This document shows positions 1 to 7,159 of a DNA stretch of 23,788 bases, in pieces; positions within the stretch are counted from its first letter, which is position 1, and every line of letters starts with the position of its first letter. The DNA is taken from positions 1-23,788 of the forward strand of contig CAMTBF010000005.1 in assembly GCA_947068385.1 (NCBI GenBank), in the 5' to 3' direction. The position numbers and the translations under genes were made by a program. This stretch comes from an uncultured Lachnospiraceae bacterium (GTDB lineage: Bacteria > Bacillota > Clostridia > Lachnospirales > Lachnospiraceae). A model generated the notes under the pieces. The model worked only from the letters and a program-made list of their open reading frames with translations. It had not been told where the DNA came from and ran no database searches.

Positions 1-462
1 ATTCCCCTGCACAAGATATGGACGAAGGCCCATCTGGTGGGGACGTTCTGGCCGCTGATCATACCCGCGTTTCTGGGCGGGCCGTTCTATATCATCGTGC
101 TGCGCCAGTTCATGCTGTCGATTCCGGATGAACTGATAGAGGCGGCGGAGATCGACGGATGCGGGAGGCTGAAATGCTTCATCCGCATCATCTTTCCCCT
201 GTCCCGGCCGGGCATCGCCACCATTGCCATCTTTTCCTTTATGAATGCGTTTTCGGACTTCTTAGGGCCCCTGCTCTATGCCAATGACGCGGAGCATTAT
301 ACGATTTCCATCGGGCTGCATGCGTTCATCGGCCAGCATTCCGTGAACTGGGGCGGCATGATGGCCGCGGCTGCGCTGTTCATGGTTCCGATCATGATCG
401 TCTTCATGTTCTTCCAGAGGTATCTGATCGACGGCATTTCCACTTCCGGGCTGAAAGGGTGA
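1..462 (+). CDS. Carbohydrate ABC transporter permease, 3' part (5' end outside window)
   Basis: The reading frame is open from the first base and ends at TGA 460-462, so this is the C-terminal 153 residues of a longer protein; a GTG at 37 is internal, not a start. The fragment holds the cytoplasmic EAA loop typical of binding-protein-dependent permeases (EAAEIDGCGRLKCF followed by IIFPLSRPG), through which such permeases dock on their ATPase. Hydrophobic membrane segments lie on both sides (around FLGGPFYIIVLRQF, IATIAIFSFMNAF and MMAAAALFMVPIMIVFMFF). The ending FFQRYLIDGISTSGLKG is characteristic of the MalG/UgpE-like sugar permease family (CUT1 type). It would act in the cytoplasmic membrane with a second permease and a solute-binding protein, presumably encoded to the left. 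The sugar-modifying enzymes that follow suggest uptake of a sugar or glycoside. The family is secure; the substrate is unknown. Confidence 0.93.
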   Translation: MPLHKIWTKAHLVGTFWPLIIPAFLGGPFYIIVLRQFMLSIPDELIEAAEIDGCGRLKCFIRIIFPLSRPGIATIAIFSFMNAFSDFLGPLLYANDAEHYTISIGLHAFIGQHSVNWGGMMAAAALFMVPIMIVFMFFQRYLIDGISTSGLKG

Positions 463-519
463 GAACCATTTTGGACACACGGGAATGAGTCCTGCGACAA
501 ATACAAAGGCTGTTTTGGG

Positions 520-528
520 TGTTACAAT
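520..528 (+). promoter_or_regulatory. Possible extended -10 promoter before the oxidoreductase genes
   Basis: In the 103-base gap after the permease gene, TGTTACAAT combines the extended -10 dinucleotide TG with a -10 hexamer TACAAT (one mismatch to TATAAT). No good -35 hexamer is present at the usual distance. A start near 535 would give a leader of about 30 bases before the ATG at 566. The gap is long for a tightly packed operon, which is the main reason to consider a promoter here. Weak support. Confidence 0.3.
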
Positions 529-565
529 GTGTTCACTAAAAACCATATATCAGGAGGGTTACCAG

Positions 566-1633
566 ATGAGAAACGACAGAATTGTAGTATGTGTGATCGG
601 CTGCGGAAAAGTATCGGATTTCGCCCATTTCCCGGCGCTTAGCAAGAACCCCGGCTGCGTCATCAAGTATGCCTGCGACCTGATCCCCGAGCGGGCATGG
701 AAGCGCAAAGAGGAATACCCGGAGGTGGAACAGGTCATCACGGACTACCATGTGGCGCTGGCGGATCCCGAGGTGGATGCCGTGTACGTGCTGACGCCGG
801 TGACGGGGCACAGGGACATCTCCATAGATGCGCTGCGGGCGGGCAAGCATGTGTTCTGCGAGAAGCCCATCTCCTACACCTACGAGATGGCCCGGGAGAT
901 GGCCCAGGAGGCGGAAAAGGCGGGGAAGCTTCTGGACATCGGGGTGTGCAACCGCTACCACAGATCCGTGGAGCTGCTGGAGCAGATGAACCGGGAGGGC
1001 GCTTTCGGGAAGATCTACCATGTGTACTGCTCCTTCCGCAATTACCGCTGCATCCCCCAGCTGGGAGGGGCCTACACCACTAAGGAGCTCTCCGGCGGCG
1101 GCGTGCTCATCGACTGGGGCATCCATTTCTTCGATTTGATATTTTATGTGCTGGGCGGGGTGAAGCTCCAGACCGTCACCTGCGACACCTACAGCGAGAT
1201 GGCGAAGAGGATTTCCGACTACAAATACATAGGCATGTATGCGGGGCCCGCGCAGCCGGATGGAATCAACGATGTGGAGGAATTCGTGTCCGGGTACATG
1301 CGCACGGACAAGGCATCCATCAGCTTCAACGGCGCCTGGGCCCAGAACATCGACCACGATGAGATGTACATTGACTTTCTGGGGGACAAGAGCGGCGCCC
1401 GCCTGACCTATGGGGGCAGCTTTGAATTCTTCACTACCAGGGACGGGGTGCTCCAGAAGGTGGAGCCGAAATACGAGATTCCCACCCACTATGAGGTGGA
1501 GAGCGAAGCGTTCTTCCGGGCCATCCGCACCGGGGAGAAGACAAGGGCCCATATCGGCAACATCCTGGAGAGCCAGAAGGTGCTGGACATCCTCTACGCC
1601 TCCGCGGAAAAGCGGGAGGAGATCAGGCTGTAA
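566..1633 (+). CDS. Gfo/Idh/MocA family NAD(P)-dependent oxidoreductase
   Basis: A 355-residue protein of the glucose-fructose oxidoreductase/inositol dehydrogenase/MocA family. The N-terminal Rossmann fold starts at once with the dinucleotide-binding pattern (VCVIGCGKVSDFAHFPAL, G12 and G14), followed by the family EKP motif at 99-101. The C-terminal substrate domain contains GGVLIDWGIHFFDL, matching the family's D-x-G-x-H-x-x-D active-site pattern. Such enzymes oxidise or reduce a hydroxyl/keto group on a sugar, cyclitol or glycoside. The start is set at 566 because AGGAGGG (552-558) lies seven bases upstream; an in-frame ATG at 485 would add 27 residues of non-conserved sequence without a good ribosome binding site. 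It sits between an ABC permease and a second oxidoreductase-like gene, so it probably acts on an imported carbohydrate. The exact substrate cannot be read from the sequence. Confidence 0.93.
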   Translation: MRNDRIVVCVIGCGKVSDFAHFPALSKNPGCVIKYACDLIPERAWKRKEEYPEVEQVITDYHVALADPEVDAVYVLTPVTGHRDISIDALRAGKHVFCEKPISYTYEMAREMAQEAEKAGKLLDIGVCNRYHRSVELLEQMNREGAFGKIYHVYCSFRNYRCIPQLGGAYTTKELSGGGVLIDWGIHFFDLIFYVLGGVKLQTVTCDTYSEMAKRISDYKYIGMYAGPAQPDGINDVEEFVSGYMRTDKASISFNGAWAQNIDHDEMYIDFLGDKSGARLTYGGSFEFFTTRDGVLQKVEPKYEIPTHYEVESEAFFRAIRTGEKTRAHIGNILESQKVLDILYASAEKREEIRL

Positions 1634-1655
1634 CGGTTCCGAGGGGGAGAACGAT

Positions 1656-1793
1656 ATGTACGCCCGGCTTTCGGAGCTGATACAGGGGATAGAGGGAAGG
1701 GCGGGAGAAGGGATCGCGCCGGAGGATGCCAGGGCGGCCTTTCTGGCCGCCTGGGAAGCGAAAAGAAGCATAGAGGAAAGCCTGTCGAAATAA
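1656..1793 (+). CDS. Small 45-residue protein in the sugar operon, resembling an oxidoreductase C-terminal tail
   Basis: A short ORF fills most of the gap between the two oxidoreductase genes. It has an ATG at 1656 preceded by the purine-rich GAGGGGGA (1641-1648), and it stops at 1793, 15 bases before the next start. The product is charged and probably all-helical (ARAAFLAAWEAKRSIEESL is a plausible amphipathic helix). By eye the spacing G-x-x-G-E-G-I-x-P-E-D-A-R followed by a helix ending near A-x-x-S-I-E-E resembles the C-terminal tail of Gfo/Idh/MocA enzymes, including the end of the preceding gene (AIRTGEKTRAHIGNILESQ). It could be a remnant of a deleted third oxidoreductase, or a genuine small subunit. 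No function is assigned. The good translation signals favour real expression. Confidence 0.6.
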   Translation: MYARLSELIQGIEGRAGEGIAPEDARAAFLAAWEAKRSIEESLSK

Positions 1794-1808
1794 GCGAGGA
1801 GGAACGGT

Positions 1809-2660
1809 ATGAAGGTAGGGTTTATCGACTATTATCTGGACGAATGGCATGCGGATCATTATCCGGACATGCTGAAAGAGGCCAGCCGGGGGAGCATGGA
1901 GGTGAGGTACGCCTACGGCATGGTTCCCAGCCCCAGAAGCGGGAAGACCTCGGAGGAATGGTGCAGGGAGCATGGAATCCAATGCTGCCGGACCATAGAG
2001 GAGGTGGTGGAGAAGAGCGATGTGCTGATGGTGCTGGCGCCGGAGGATGCCCAGACCCATGAGCACCTGTCGAAAAAGGCGCTGGAGTCAGGGAAGAGGA
2101 CATATATCGACAAGACCTTCGCCTCCTCCAGGGAGATGGCAGAGGCCATCTTTGCCCTGGCGGAAAGCTGCGGCACCCCCTGCTGCTCCACCTCCGCGCT
2201 GCGCTATGCCAGCGAGTATCAGCCGTTCATGGGCAGGAGGATACAGGCGGCAGCGTTTGTGGGGGCGTCGGATTACAACAACTACAGCATCCATCTCCTG
2301 GAGCCTATGCTGATGCTGATGGAGGGGGAGGTACAGCGGGTGATGGCGTTGACCCGGGGAGATTGGACCCAGCTGGTGCTCGCGTGGGAGGATGGACGGA
2401 TCGCCTCCATGCTCTGTACCGGCGGCGGGACGGCCTTCACGGCCCATCTGCTGCTGGATGAGGGCTGTGAGCAGGTGGACGTGGACTCGGATTTCTTCGG
2501 GCTCTTCATGGAGGAGCTGGTCCGGTTCTTTGAGACGGGGGAAATATTGGTTCCCCATGAGGAGACGGTTCGCATCATAGCCGTCCGGGAAGCCGGGGCA
2601 AAGGCCATGGAGAGGCCCGGAGAGTGGGTTGAGGTAGGGCGTGGATCTACAGGTGGATGA
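1809..2660 (+). CDS. Divergent Gfo/Idh/MocA-like oxidoreductase
   Basis: A 283-residue protein, shorter than the usual 330-390 residues of the family. The overall plan is recognisable: an N-terminal Rossmann-like half with DVLMVLAPEDAQTHEHLSKK and a strand ending YIDKTFASS, where DKT (101-103) replaces the usual EKP, and then a substrate half beginning near SALRYASEY. The glycine-rich dinucleotide loop is absent: the first strand reads GFIDYYLDEWHADHYP. NNYSIHLLEPMLML may correspond to the family's histidine-containing active-site segment. The start at 1809 follows GCGAGGAGGA (1794-1803). The gene overlaps the first downstream ATG (2657) but ends 11 bases before the preferred start of the next gene, indicating close translational coupling. 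It may bind a nucleotide differently, or serve as a partner or lyase-like protein rather than a dehydrogenase. Family membership is likely; activity is uncertain. Confidence 0.8.
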   Translation: MKVGFIDYYLDEWHADHYPDMLKEASRGSMEVRYAYGMVPSPRSGKTSEEWCREHGIQCCRTIEEVVEKSDVLMVLAPEDAQTHEHLSKKALESGKRTYIDKTFASSREMAEAIFALAESCGTPCCSTSALRYASEYQPFMGRRIQAAAFVGASDYNNYSIHLLEPMLMLMEGEVQRVMALTRGDWTQLVLAWEDGRIASMLCTGGGTAFTAHLLLDEGCEQVDVDSDFFGLFMEELVRFFETGEILVPHEETVRIIAVREAGAKAMERPGEWVEVGRGSTGG

Positions 2661-2671
2661 GGAGGATGGCT

Positions 2672-3502
2672 ATGAAGGCTGGAATCAGTGAAATCATATT
2701 GCAGGATCTGTCCCTGGAGGACTTTTTTGCAAGATCCGCCCAGGCGGGCTATGAGGTGGTGGAACTGTGTCTGGGCGGGAAATGCCCTCTGCAGCTTTCC
2801 ACAAAGGATCGGCTGGTACCGGAGATTACACGCCTGTCGCAGGACTACGGGCTGCCGGTGGCCTCGCTGGTCCAATGGCAGTGCACGGGCAATCTGCTGG
2901 CAGGGGGAGCCGAGCAGCGGATCGGCATAGAACAGACCTGTGAGGGGCTGGAGATAGCGCGGCGGATAGGGGCGAAAGCGTCCCTCCATACACTGGGGGA
3001 GCTGACGCCGGATCTGTACTATGAAGAAGCCTATGAGAATGCGGTGGACTCTCTGAAAAAAATTGCGAAGACGGCGGAGAGGGCAGGCGTGGCCCTGGCG
3101 GTGGAGTTCGTGTGGAACGGTTTCCTGTTCAGCCCGCTGGAGATGAAAAGGCTGCTTGACGATGTGGGGAGCGAAGCGGTAGGGTTCTATTTCGACCCGG
3201 GGAATATGGCGATTTTCCAGTACCCCCATCACTGGGTGAGAGCGCTGGGAAGATATATCAAGGCCATGCACATGAAGGACTGGGAGGGCCATGTGCTGGA
3301 CGGCTCCTGGAAAACGGTCTCCGCGGGGAATGTGCTGGACGGGCAGTGGACGGCCCTGCTGGAGGGGCAGGTGGATTTTCCCCGCCTCATGGCGGAGCTT
3401 CGGTCAGCGGGCTATGCCGGCCCTCTGATCAACGAGGTGGAGGTGGCGCTGGCTCCCATTGAAAAGACGGCGCAGGACATAAAGCGGATTCGGAATTGGT
3501 AG
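2672..3502 (+). CDS. Sugar phosphate isomerase/epimerase-like TIM-barrel protein (xylose isomerase-like, AP endonuclease 2 fold)
   Basis: A 276-residue protein with the signature segments of the xylose isomerase-like TIM-barrel superfamily: ELCLGG early, HTLGEL, then the probable metal ligands E145 (VEFVWNG), D175 (FYFDPGN), H200 (AMHMKD) and E255 (NEVEV). These enzymes use a divalent metal to isomerise, epimerise, dehydrate or hydrate sugars and keto-sugars in the cytoplasm. The start is placed at 2672 because GGAGG (2661-2665) lies six bases upstream; in-frame ATGs at 2657 and 2666 are badly spaced from it. It is the last gene of the operon, followed by a clear terminator. Pairing such an enzyme with Gfo/Idh/MocA proteins is common in pathways that oxidise a sugar to a keto form and then rearrange or cleave it. 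That is the likely role here, but the substrate is unknown. Confidence 0.9.
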   Translation: MKAGISEIILQDLSLEDFFARSAQAGYEVVELCLGGKCPLQLSTKDRLVPEITRLSQDYGLPVASLVQWQCTGNLLAGGAEQRIGIEQTCEGLEIARRIGAKASLHTLGELTPDLYYEEAYENAVDSLKKIAKTAERAGVALAVEFVWNGFLFSPLEMKRLLDDVGSEAVGFYFDPGNMAIFQYPHHWVRALGRYIKAMHMKDWEGHVLDGSWKTVSAGNVLDGQWTALLEGQVDFPRLMAELRSAGYAGPLINEVEVALAPIEKTAQDIKRIRNW

Positions 3503-3505
3503 ACG

Positions 3506-3541
3506 AAAAGGAGAGAGTGGTGAAGCCGCTCTCTCCTTTTT
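3506..3541 (+). terminator. Intrinsic terminator of the sugar operon
   Basis: A stem of AAAAGGAGAGAGTGG pairs with CCGCTCTCTCCTTTT (one G-U wobble) around a five-base loop and runs into a T tract. It starts three bases after the TAG of the isomerase-like gene, so it closes the carbohydrate operon and separates it from the housekeeping genes that follow. Confidence 0.92.
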
Positions 3542-3544
3542 GCT

Positions 3545-3572
3545 TTTACTTTTCCCCAAGGTATGGTAAAAT
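3545..3572 (+). promoter_or_regulatory. Possible promoter for ywlC-rpiB-upp
   Basis: Directly after the terminator, TTTACT (3545-3550) and TAAAAT (3567-3572) are separated by 16 bases; each matches the sigma-A hexamers imperfectly (4/6 and 5/6). A new transcription unit must begin between the terminator and the GTG at 3622, and this is the best candidate in that gap. Confidence 0.4.
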
Positions 3573-3621
3573 GGCTTTGTGTTAGGTAAAAAGCAGCGAA
3601 AGCCGCTCGGGAGGAAGAAGC

Positions 3622-4701
3622 GTGGAGACGAAACTGGTCCATATAAATGAAAATTGCACTGAGCTTACAGCCGAGGAGGACGCAGGACTGCGCCAGGCCG
3701 GGGAAATCATCAAAAGCGGCGGCCTGGTGGCCTTCCCCACGGAGACCGTATACGGCTTAGGAGGAGACGCCCTGAACCCCTCCTCCTCCCGGAAGATTTA
3801 CGCCGCCAAGGGCAGGCCCTCGGACAACCCCCTGATAGTCCACATCTGCCGCTTCGAGGACATCCGCAAGATCGTCAGCGAACTGCCGGAAGAGGCCATC
3901 AAGATAGCCGACGCCTTCTGGCCCGGCCCCCTGACCATGATACTGCCCAAGTCCCCGGCAGTCCCCCGGGAGACCACCGGCGGCCTGGACACCGTGGCGG
4001 TGCGCTTCCCCTCCCACCCCGTGGCCCGCAGGCTCATCGAGTACAGCGGCGGCTACATCGCCGCCCCCAGCGCCAACCGCTCCGGGAAGCCCAGCCCCAC
4101 CTGCGCCGGGTACGTCACGGAGGACATGGATGGCCGGATAGACATGATCATAGACGGCGGGCAGGTGGGGATAGGGCTGGAATCCACCATCATCGACCTG
4201 ACGGAAGAGTCCCCCCGGATCCTGCGCCCGGGCTATGTGACCCAGGAGATGCTGGACCACGTCCTGGGAAAAGTTGACATGGATGTCACGATCCTGGATC
4301 CGGACAGCGGCCAGGCCCCCAAAGCGCCCGGGATGAAGTACCGCCACTACGCGCCGGAGGGGAGGCTGGTGATCGTGGAGGGGGAGCCGGAGCAGGTGGT
4401 GGCCTACATCAACCGCCACGCGGCAGAAGACCGTGAAAAAGGGGAGAAGACAGGAATCATCGGCACCACAGAAGTACTTGAACAATACCGTGCAGATGTG
4501 GTAAAATGTATTGGAAGCCGCAGGGCGCAGGAGGACATCGCCAGGAACCTGTTCTCCGTCCTGCGGGAGCTTGACGACGAGAAGGTGGCCAGCATCTATT
4601 CCGAGAGCTTTCCGGAGCAGGGGCTGGGACAGGCCATCATGAACCGCCTGCGGAAGGCGGCGGGGCATCAGGTGGTGCACCTGCCCTCGGACAGGATATA
4701 G
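3622..4701 (+). CDS. ywlC: L-threonylcarbamoyladenylate synthase (Sua5/YwlC type)
   Basis: A 359-residue two-domain Sua5-type protein. It makes threonylcarbamoyl-AMP from threonine, bicarbonate and ATP, the first step of the t6A37 modification of ANN-decoding tRNAs in the cytoplasm. The N-terminal YrdC-like domain shows GGLVAFPTETVYGLGGDA, KIYAAKGRPSDNPLIVHI, the AAPSANRSGKPSPT loop and GLESTIIDL. The linker APGMKYRHYAPEG leads into the C-terminal Sua5 domain, so this is the long form rather than the single-domain TsaC. The start is GTG at 3622, with GGGAGGAAG (3609-3617) in position. It is followed after 35 bases by rpiB, and the ywlC-rpiB-upp-atp order recalls Bacillus subtilis (ywlC, ywlF/rpiB, upp, atp). 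Confidence 0.96.
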   Translation: METKLVHINENCTELTAEEDAGLRQAGEIIKSGGLVAFPTETVYGLGGDALNPSSSRKIYAAKGRPSDNPLIVHICRFEDIRKIVSELPEEAIKIADAFWPGPLTMILPKSPAVPRETTGGLDTVAVRFPSHPVARRLIEYSGGYIAAPSANRSGKPSPTCAGYVTEDMDGRIDMIIDGGQVGIGLESTIIDLTEESPRILRPGYVTQEMLDHVLGKVDMDVTILDPDSGQAPKAPGMKYRHYAPEGRLVIVEGEPEQVVAYINRHAAEDREKGEKTGIIGTTEVLEQYRADVVKCIGSRRAQEDIARNLFSVLRELDDEKVASIYSESFPEQGLGQAIMNRLRKAAGHQVVHLPSDRI

Positions 4702-4736
4702 ACTTAGAATAAAAATACGAGGAGGGAAAGGGAAGT

Positions 4737-5174
4737 ATGATAGCGATTGGAAGCGACCATGGCGGCTATGCGCTGAAGGAGCGCATCATCCGGCATCTGA
4801 AGGAGGCGGGCATCCCCTATGAGGATGTGGGGTGCCACAGCACGGACAGCTGCGACTACCCGGTATACGGACATGCCGTGGCCCAGGCCGTGGCGGAAGG
4901 GCGGTGCGAGAAGGGAATAGTCGTCTGCACCACGGGAATAGGCATCTCGATGTCGGCCAACAGGCATCCCGGCATCCGCTGCGCCCTGTGCGCGGACACC
5001 CTGACGGCCAGGCTCACCAGGCTCCACAACGATGCCAACGTACTGGCATTAGGCGGCGGCATAGTGGGGGAGAACCTGGCCCTGGAGATCGTGAACGTCT
5101 TCCTGAACACCCCGTTCTCCGGCGAGGCCCGCCACCAGAGGCGGATCGACCTTATCGAAAAAGCTGATAAATAA
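4737..5174 (+). CDS. rpiB: Ribose-5-phosphate isomerase B
   Basis: A 145-residue RpiB/LacAB family protein, full length. It interconverts ribose 5-phosphate and ribulose 5-phosphate in the non-oxidative pentose phosphate pathway. Visible features are the N-terminal IAIGSDHGGYALKE with the substrate-binding Asp-His pair, the catalytic cysteine C64 in VVCTTGIGISMSANR, and H97 in RLHNDANVLALGG. The usual CGTG motif reads CTTG here, a conservative-looking change next to the catalytic cysteine. The start follows GGAGG (4721-4725) at a somewhat long spacing. Its product feeds PRPP synthesis, which the next gene (upp) consumes. The LacA/LacB galactose-6-phosphate isomerase subunits share the fold, but the context and motifs favour RpiB. 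Confidence 0.95.
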   Translation: MIAIGSDHGGYALKERIIRHLKEAGIPYEDVGCHSTDSCDYPVYGHAVAQAVAEGRCEKGIVVCTTGIGISMSANRHPGIRCALCADTLTARLTRLHNDANVLALGGGIVGENLALEIVNVFLNTPFSGEARHQRRIDLIEKADK

Positions 5175-5219
5175 GAAGATACGGAAATGGAAACAGCATC
5201 CGGAATAGGAGAAAATAAA

Positions 5220-5849
5220 ATGGCAAACGTATATATAATGGACCACCCCCTGATTCAGCACAAAATCGGACTCATCCGCAGAAAGGACACCGGCACCAAG
5301 GACTTCCGCCAGACCATCAGCGAGATCGCCATGCTGATCTGCTACGAGGCCACCAGGGAGCTGAAGCTGGTGGACGTGGAGATCGAGACCCCGATCTGCA
5401 AGACCACGGTGAAGGAGCTCAGCGGCAAGAAGATGGCCATCGTCCCCATCCTGCGGGCGGGCTTAGGGATGGTGGACGGCATGCTGAACCTGATCCCCGC
5501 GGCCAAGGTGGGGCACATCGGCCTCTACCGCGATCCCGAGACCCTGAAGCCCGTGGAATACTACTGCAAGCTCCCGGCGGACTGCGCGGAGCGTGAGGTG
5601 TTCGTGGTGGATCCCATGCTGGCCACCGGCGGCTCCTCCGTGGCGGCCATCCGGATGCTGAAGGAGAAGGGCTGCCGGAACATCCATTTCATGTGCATCA
5701 TCGCGGCCCCGGAGGGGATCCAGGCCATGAAGGAGGCCCATCCGGACGTGGACGTGTACGTGGGCGCCCTGGACGAGAGGCTGAATGACCACGGCTATAT
5801 CGTCCCCGGCCTGGGAGACGCGGGCGACCGCATCTTCGGCACCAAATAA
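5220..5849 (+). CDS. upp: Uracil phosphoribosyltransferase
   Basis: A 209-residue protein, the standard family length. It converts uracil and PRPP to UMP and pyrophosphate in pyrimidine salvage. The PRPP loop [12 protein letters not shown] (residues 129-140) and the C-terminal uracil-binding segment [14 protein letters not shown] are intact, as are [10 protein letters not shown] and GLYRDPETL. The start is at 5220, where AGGAGA (5207-5212) gives seven-base spacing; an in-frame ATG at 5187 would add 11 residues not typical of the family. It lies 45 bases after rpiB and is probably co-transcribed with it. In Bacillus subtilis upp sits immediately before the atp operon; here two extra genes separate them. 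Confidence 0.97.
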   Translation: MANVYIMDHPLIQHKIGLIRRKDTGTKDFRQTISEIAMLICYEATRELKLVDVEIETPICKTTVKELSGKKMAIVPILRAGLGMVDGMLNLIPAAKVGHIGLYRDPETLKPVEYYCKLPADCAEREVFVVDPMLATGGSSVAAIRMLKEKGCRNIHFMCIIAAPEGIQAMKEAHPDVDVYVGALDERLNDHGYIVPGLGDAGDRIFGTK

Positions 5850-5887
5850 CTGAGCGGAACAAATAGGGCCAGGCGCTGTGGAAGGCG

Positions 5888-7066
5888 GTGTATGATTTGA
5901 AGATTTACAAGAGGGCAGGGCTCGTCCTGGCAGCGGCTCTTCTGGCGGCGGCATTTGAGCCTGCCCCCGAAGGGGCATTCGTGTCGGCTACCAGCAAGAC
6001 CAAAGAGGAGATCGACCGCACGGAGAAAGAGAAGGACACGCTCCAGGACGAACTGGACAGGACCCAGGAGAACCTGGGGACGCTGGAGGGCAAGCGGGAC
6101 AGCCTGGAAAAGGAGCTGTCTTATCTGAATGCCCAGATGAACGCGGTGGTGTCGAACCTGGAGGATCTGGACAGCCGGATCCATGAGAAGGAGCAGGAGA
6201 TCGCGGACACCCTGGAGGCGCTGGAGGAGGCCAGGGCCACGGAGGAGCGGCAGAAGGCGAGCATGGCCGCCATGGTGCGCTCCGTGTACGAGAGGCAGGA
6301 GGACAGCTACCTGACGGCGCTGCTCTCCGCGGGGAGCCTGTCGGGGCTTTTGAACCTGGCGGACCAGATGGAGAAGGTGGCGGCCTATGACCAGAAGATG
6401 CTGGATACCTATATCAACAACCGCGTGCTGATCGAGGAGCAGGAGGCCAGGCTCCAGACGGAAAAAACCGAGCTGGAGGGGCTGATCGCCCAGGCCCAGG
6501 CGGAGAAGGACAAGGTCTCCGGCCTGATCGACCAGGCGTCCAGCTCCATCAACCAGTATTCCAACCAGATATCCGACGCGGAGCGCAAGGCCCTGGCCTA
6601 TGAGGCTGAGATCAAGAAGAAGGAAGAGGATTTGGACTATCTGCGGCAGAAGCTGGCGGAGGAGATCGCCATGTCCCAGGCAGCGGCCAACGGCGTCTGG
6701 CGGGACATTTCGGAGGTCGCCTTCTCCGAGGGGGACAGGAAGCTCTTGGCCAACCTGATCTACTGCGAGGCCGGCGGGGAGCCCTATGACGGCCAGGTGG
6801 CGGTGGGCAGCGTGGTGATCAACCGGGTGCTCAGCTCCCAGTATCCGGACACGGTGGTGGGCGTCATCTACCAGAGCGGACAGTTCTCCCCGGTGGCCAG
6901 CGGCCGCCTGGAGCTGGCCCTTGCCGCGGACCTTGCCACGGACAGCTGCTACAGAGCGGCGGACGCGGCCATGTCCGGCATCAGCAACGTGGGAAACTGT
7001 GTATACTTCCGCACCCCCATCGAGGGCTTGAGCGGCATCAACATCGGCGGGCATGTGTTCTACTGA
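5888..7066 (+). CDS. Secreted coiled-coil cell-wall hydrolase (PcsB-like coiled coil plus SleB/CwlJ-type domain)
   Basis: A 392-residue exported protein. The N-terminus (KIYKRAGLVLAAALLAAAF) is a signal peptide. Residues of about 40-270 form long heptad-rich coiled coils containing MAAMVRSVYERQEDSYLTAL and LLNLADQMEKVAAYDQ, which resemble the coiled-coil region of PcsB/EnvC-type proteins that contact FtsEX. The last 110 residues are a SleB/CwlJ-type Hydrolase_2 domain, with LLANLIYCEAGGEPYDGQ carrying the likely catalytic glutamate E294, then AVGSVVINRVL and the terminal GGHVFY. It should cut peptidoglycan glycan strands outside the membrane, during growth, division or spore germination. The start is uncertain: GTG 5888 is used, but TTG 5897 is better spaced from GGAAGG (5880-5885) and also gives a good signal peptide. 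It lies 38 bases after upp. Confidence 0.88.
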   Translation: MYDLKIYKRAGLVLAAALLAAAFEPAPEGAFVSATSKTKEEIDRTEKEKDTLQDELDRTQENLGTLEGKRDSLEKELSYLNAQMNAVVSNLEDLDSRIHEKEQEIADTLEALEEARATEERQKASMAAMVRSVYERQEDSYLTALLSAGSLSGLLNLADQMEKVAAYDQKMLDTYINNRVLIEEQEARLQTEKTELEGLIAQAQAEKDKVSGLIDQASSSINQYSNQISDAERKALAYEAEIKKKEEDLDYLRQKLAEEIAMSQAAANGVWRDISEVAFSEGDRKLLANLIYCEAGGEPYDGQVAVGSVVINRVLSSQYPDTVVGVIYQSGQFSPVASGRLELALAADLATDSCYRAADAAMSGISNVGNCVYFRTPIEGLSGINIGGHVFY

Positions 7067-7087
7067 CCCGGCAGCCGGCGCAAGCCA

Positions 7088-7135
7088 AAGCGCAGACGGC
7101 GCGCTTGAAGAATGTCCATGCACTTCGGGCATTCT
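7088..7135. terminator. Hairpin pair between convergent genes, possible two-way terminator
   Basis: The 93-base gap between the wall hydrolase (plus) and the DUF402 gene (minus) contains two adjacent stems: AAGCGC/GCGCTT (7088-7106) and AGAATGTCC/GGGCATTCT (7109-7135, one G-U pair). Neither strand has a clear U tract, so termination is inferred mainly from the convergent arrangement. Confidence 0.35.
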
Positions 7136-7159
7136 CCTGTGCGGGATTGGCTCGTTGAG

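Noticed and set aside
485..565. N-terminal extension of the first oxidoreductase from ATG 485
   Set aside because: It has no ribosome binding site, would precede the usual Rossmann start by 27 unrelated residues, and ignores the AGGAGGG placed before ATG 566.
536..1771. Long minus-strand frame opposite the first oxidoreductase, and a similar one at 2282-3292
   Set aside because: Shadow frames of GC-rich coding DNA; the plus-strand proteins have intact family motifs and ribosome binding sites.
566..3502. A C-glycoside-cleaving (DgpA/DgpB/DgpC-like) system
   Set aside because: Gfo/Idh and TIM-barrel genes fit loosely, but the 45-residue ORF is far smaller than the DgpB-type subunit and shows no resemblance I can see.
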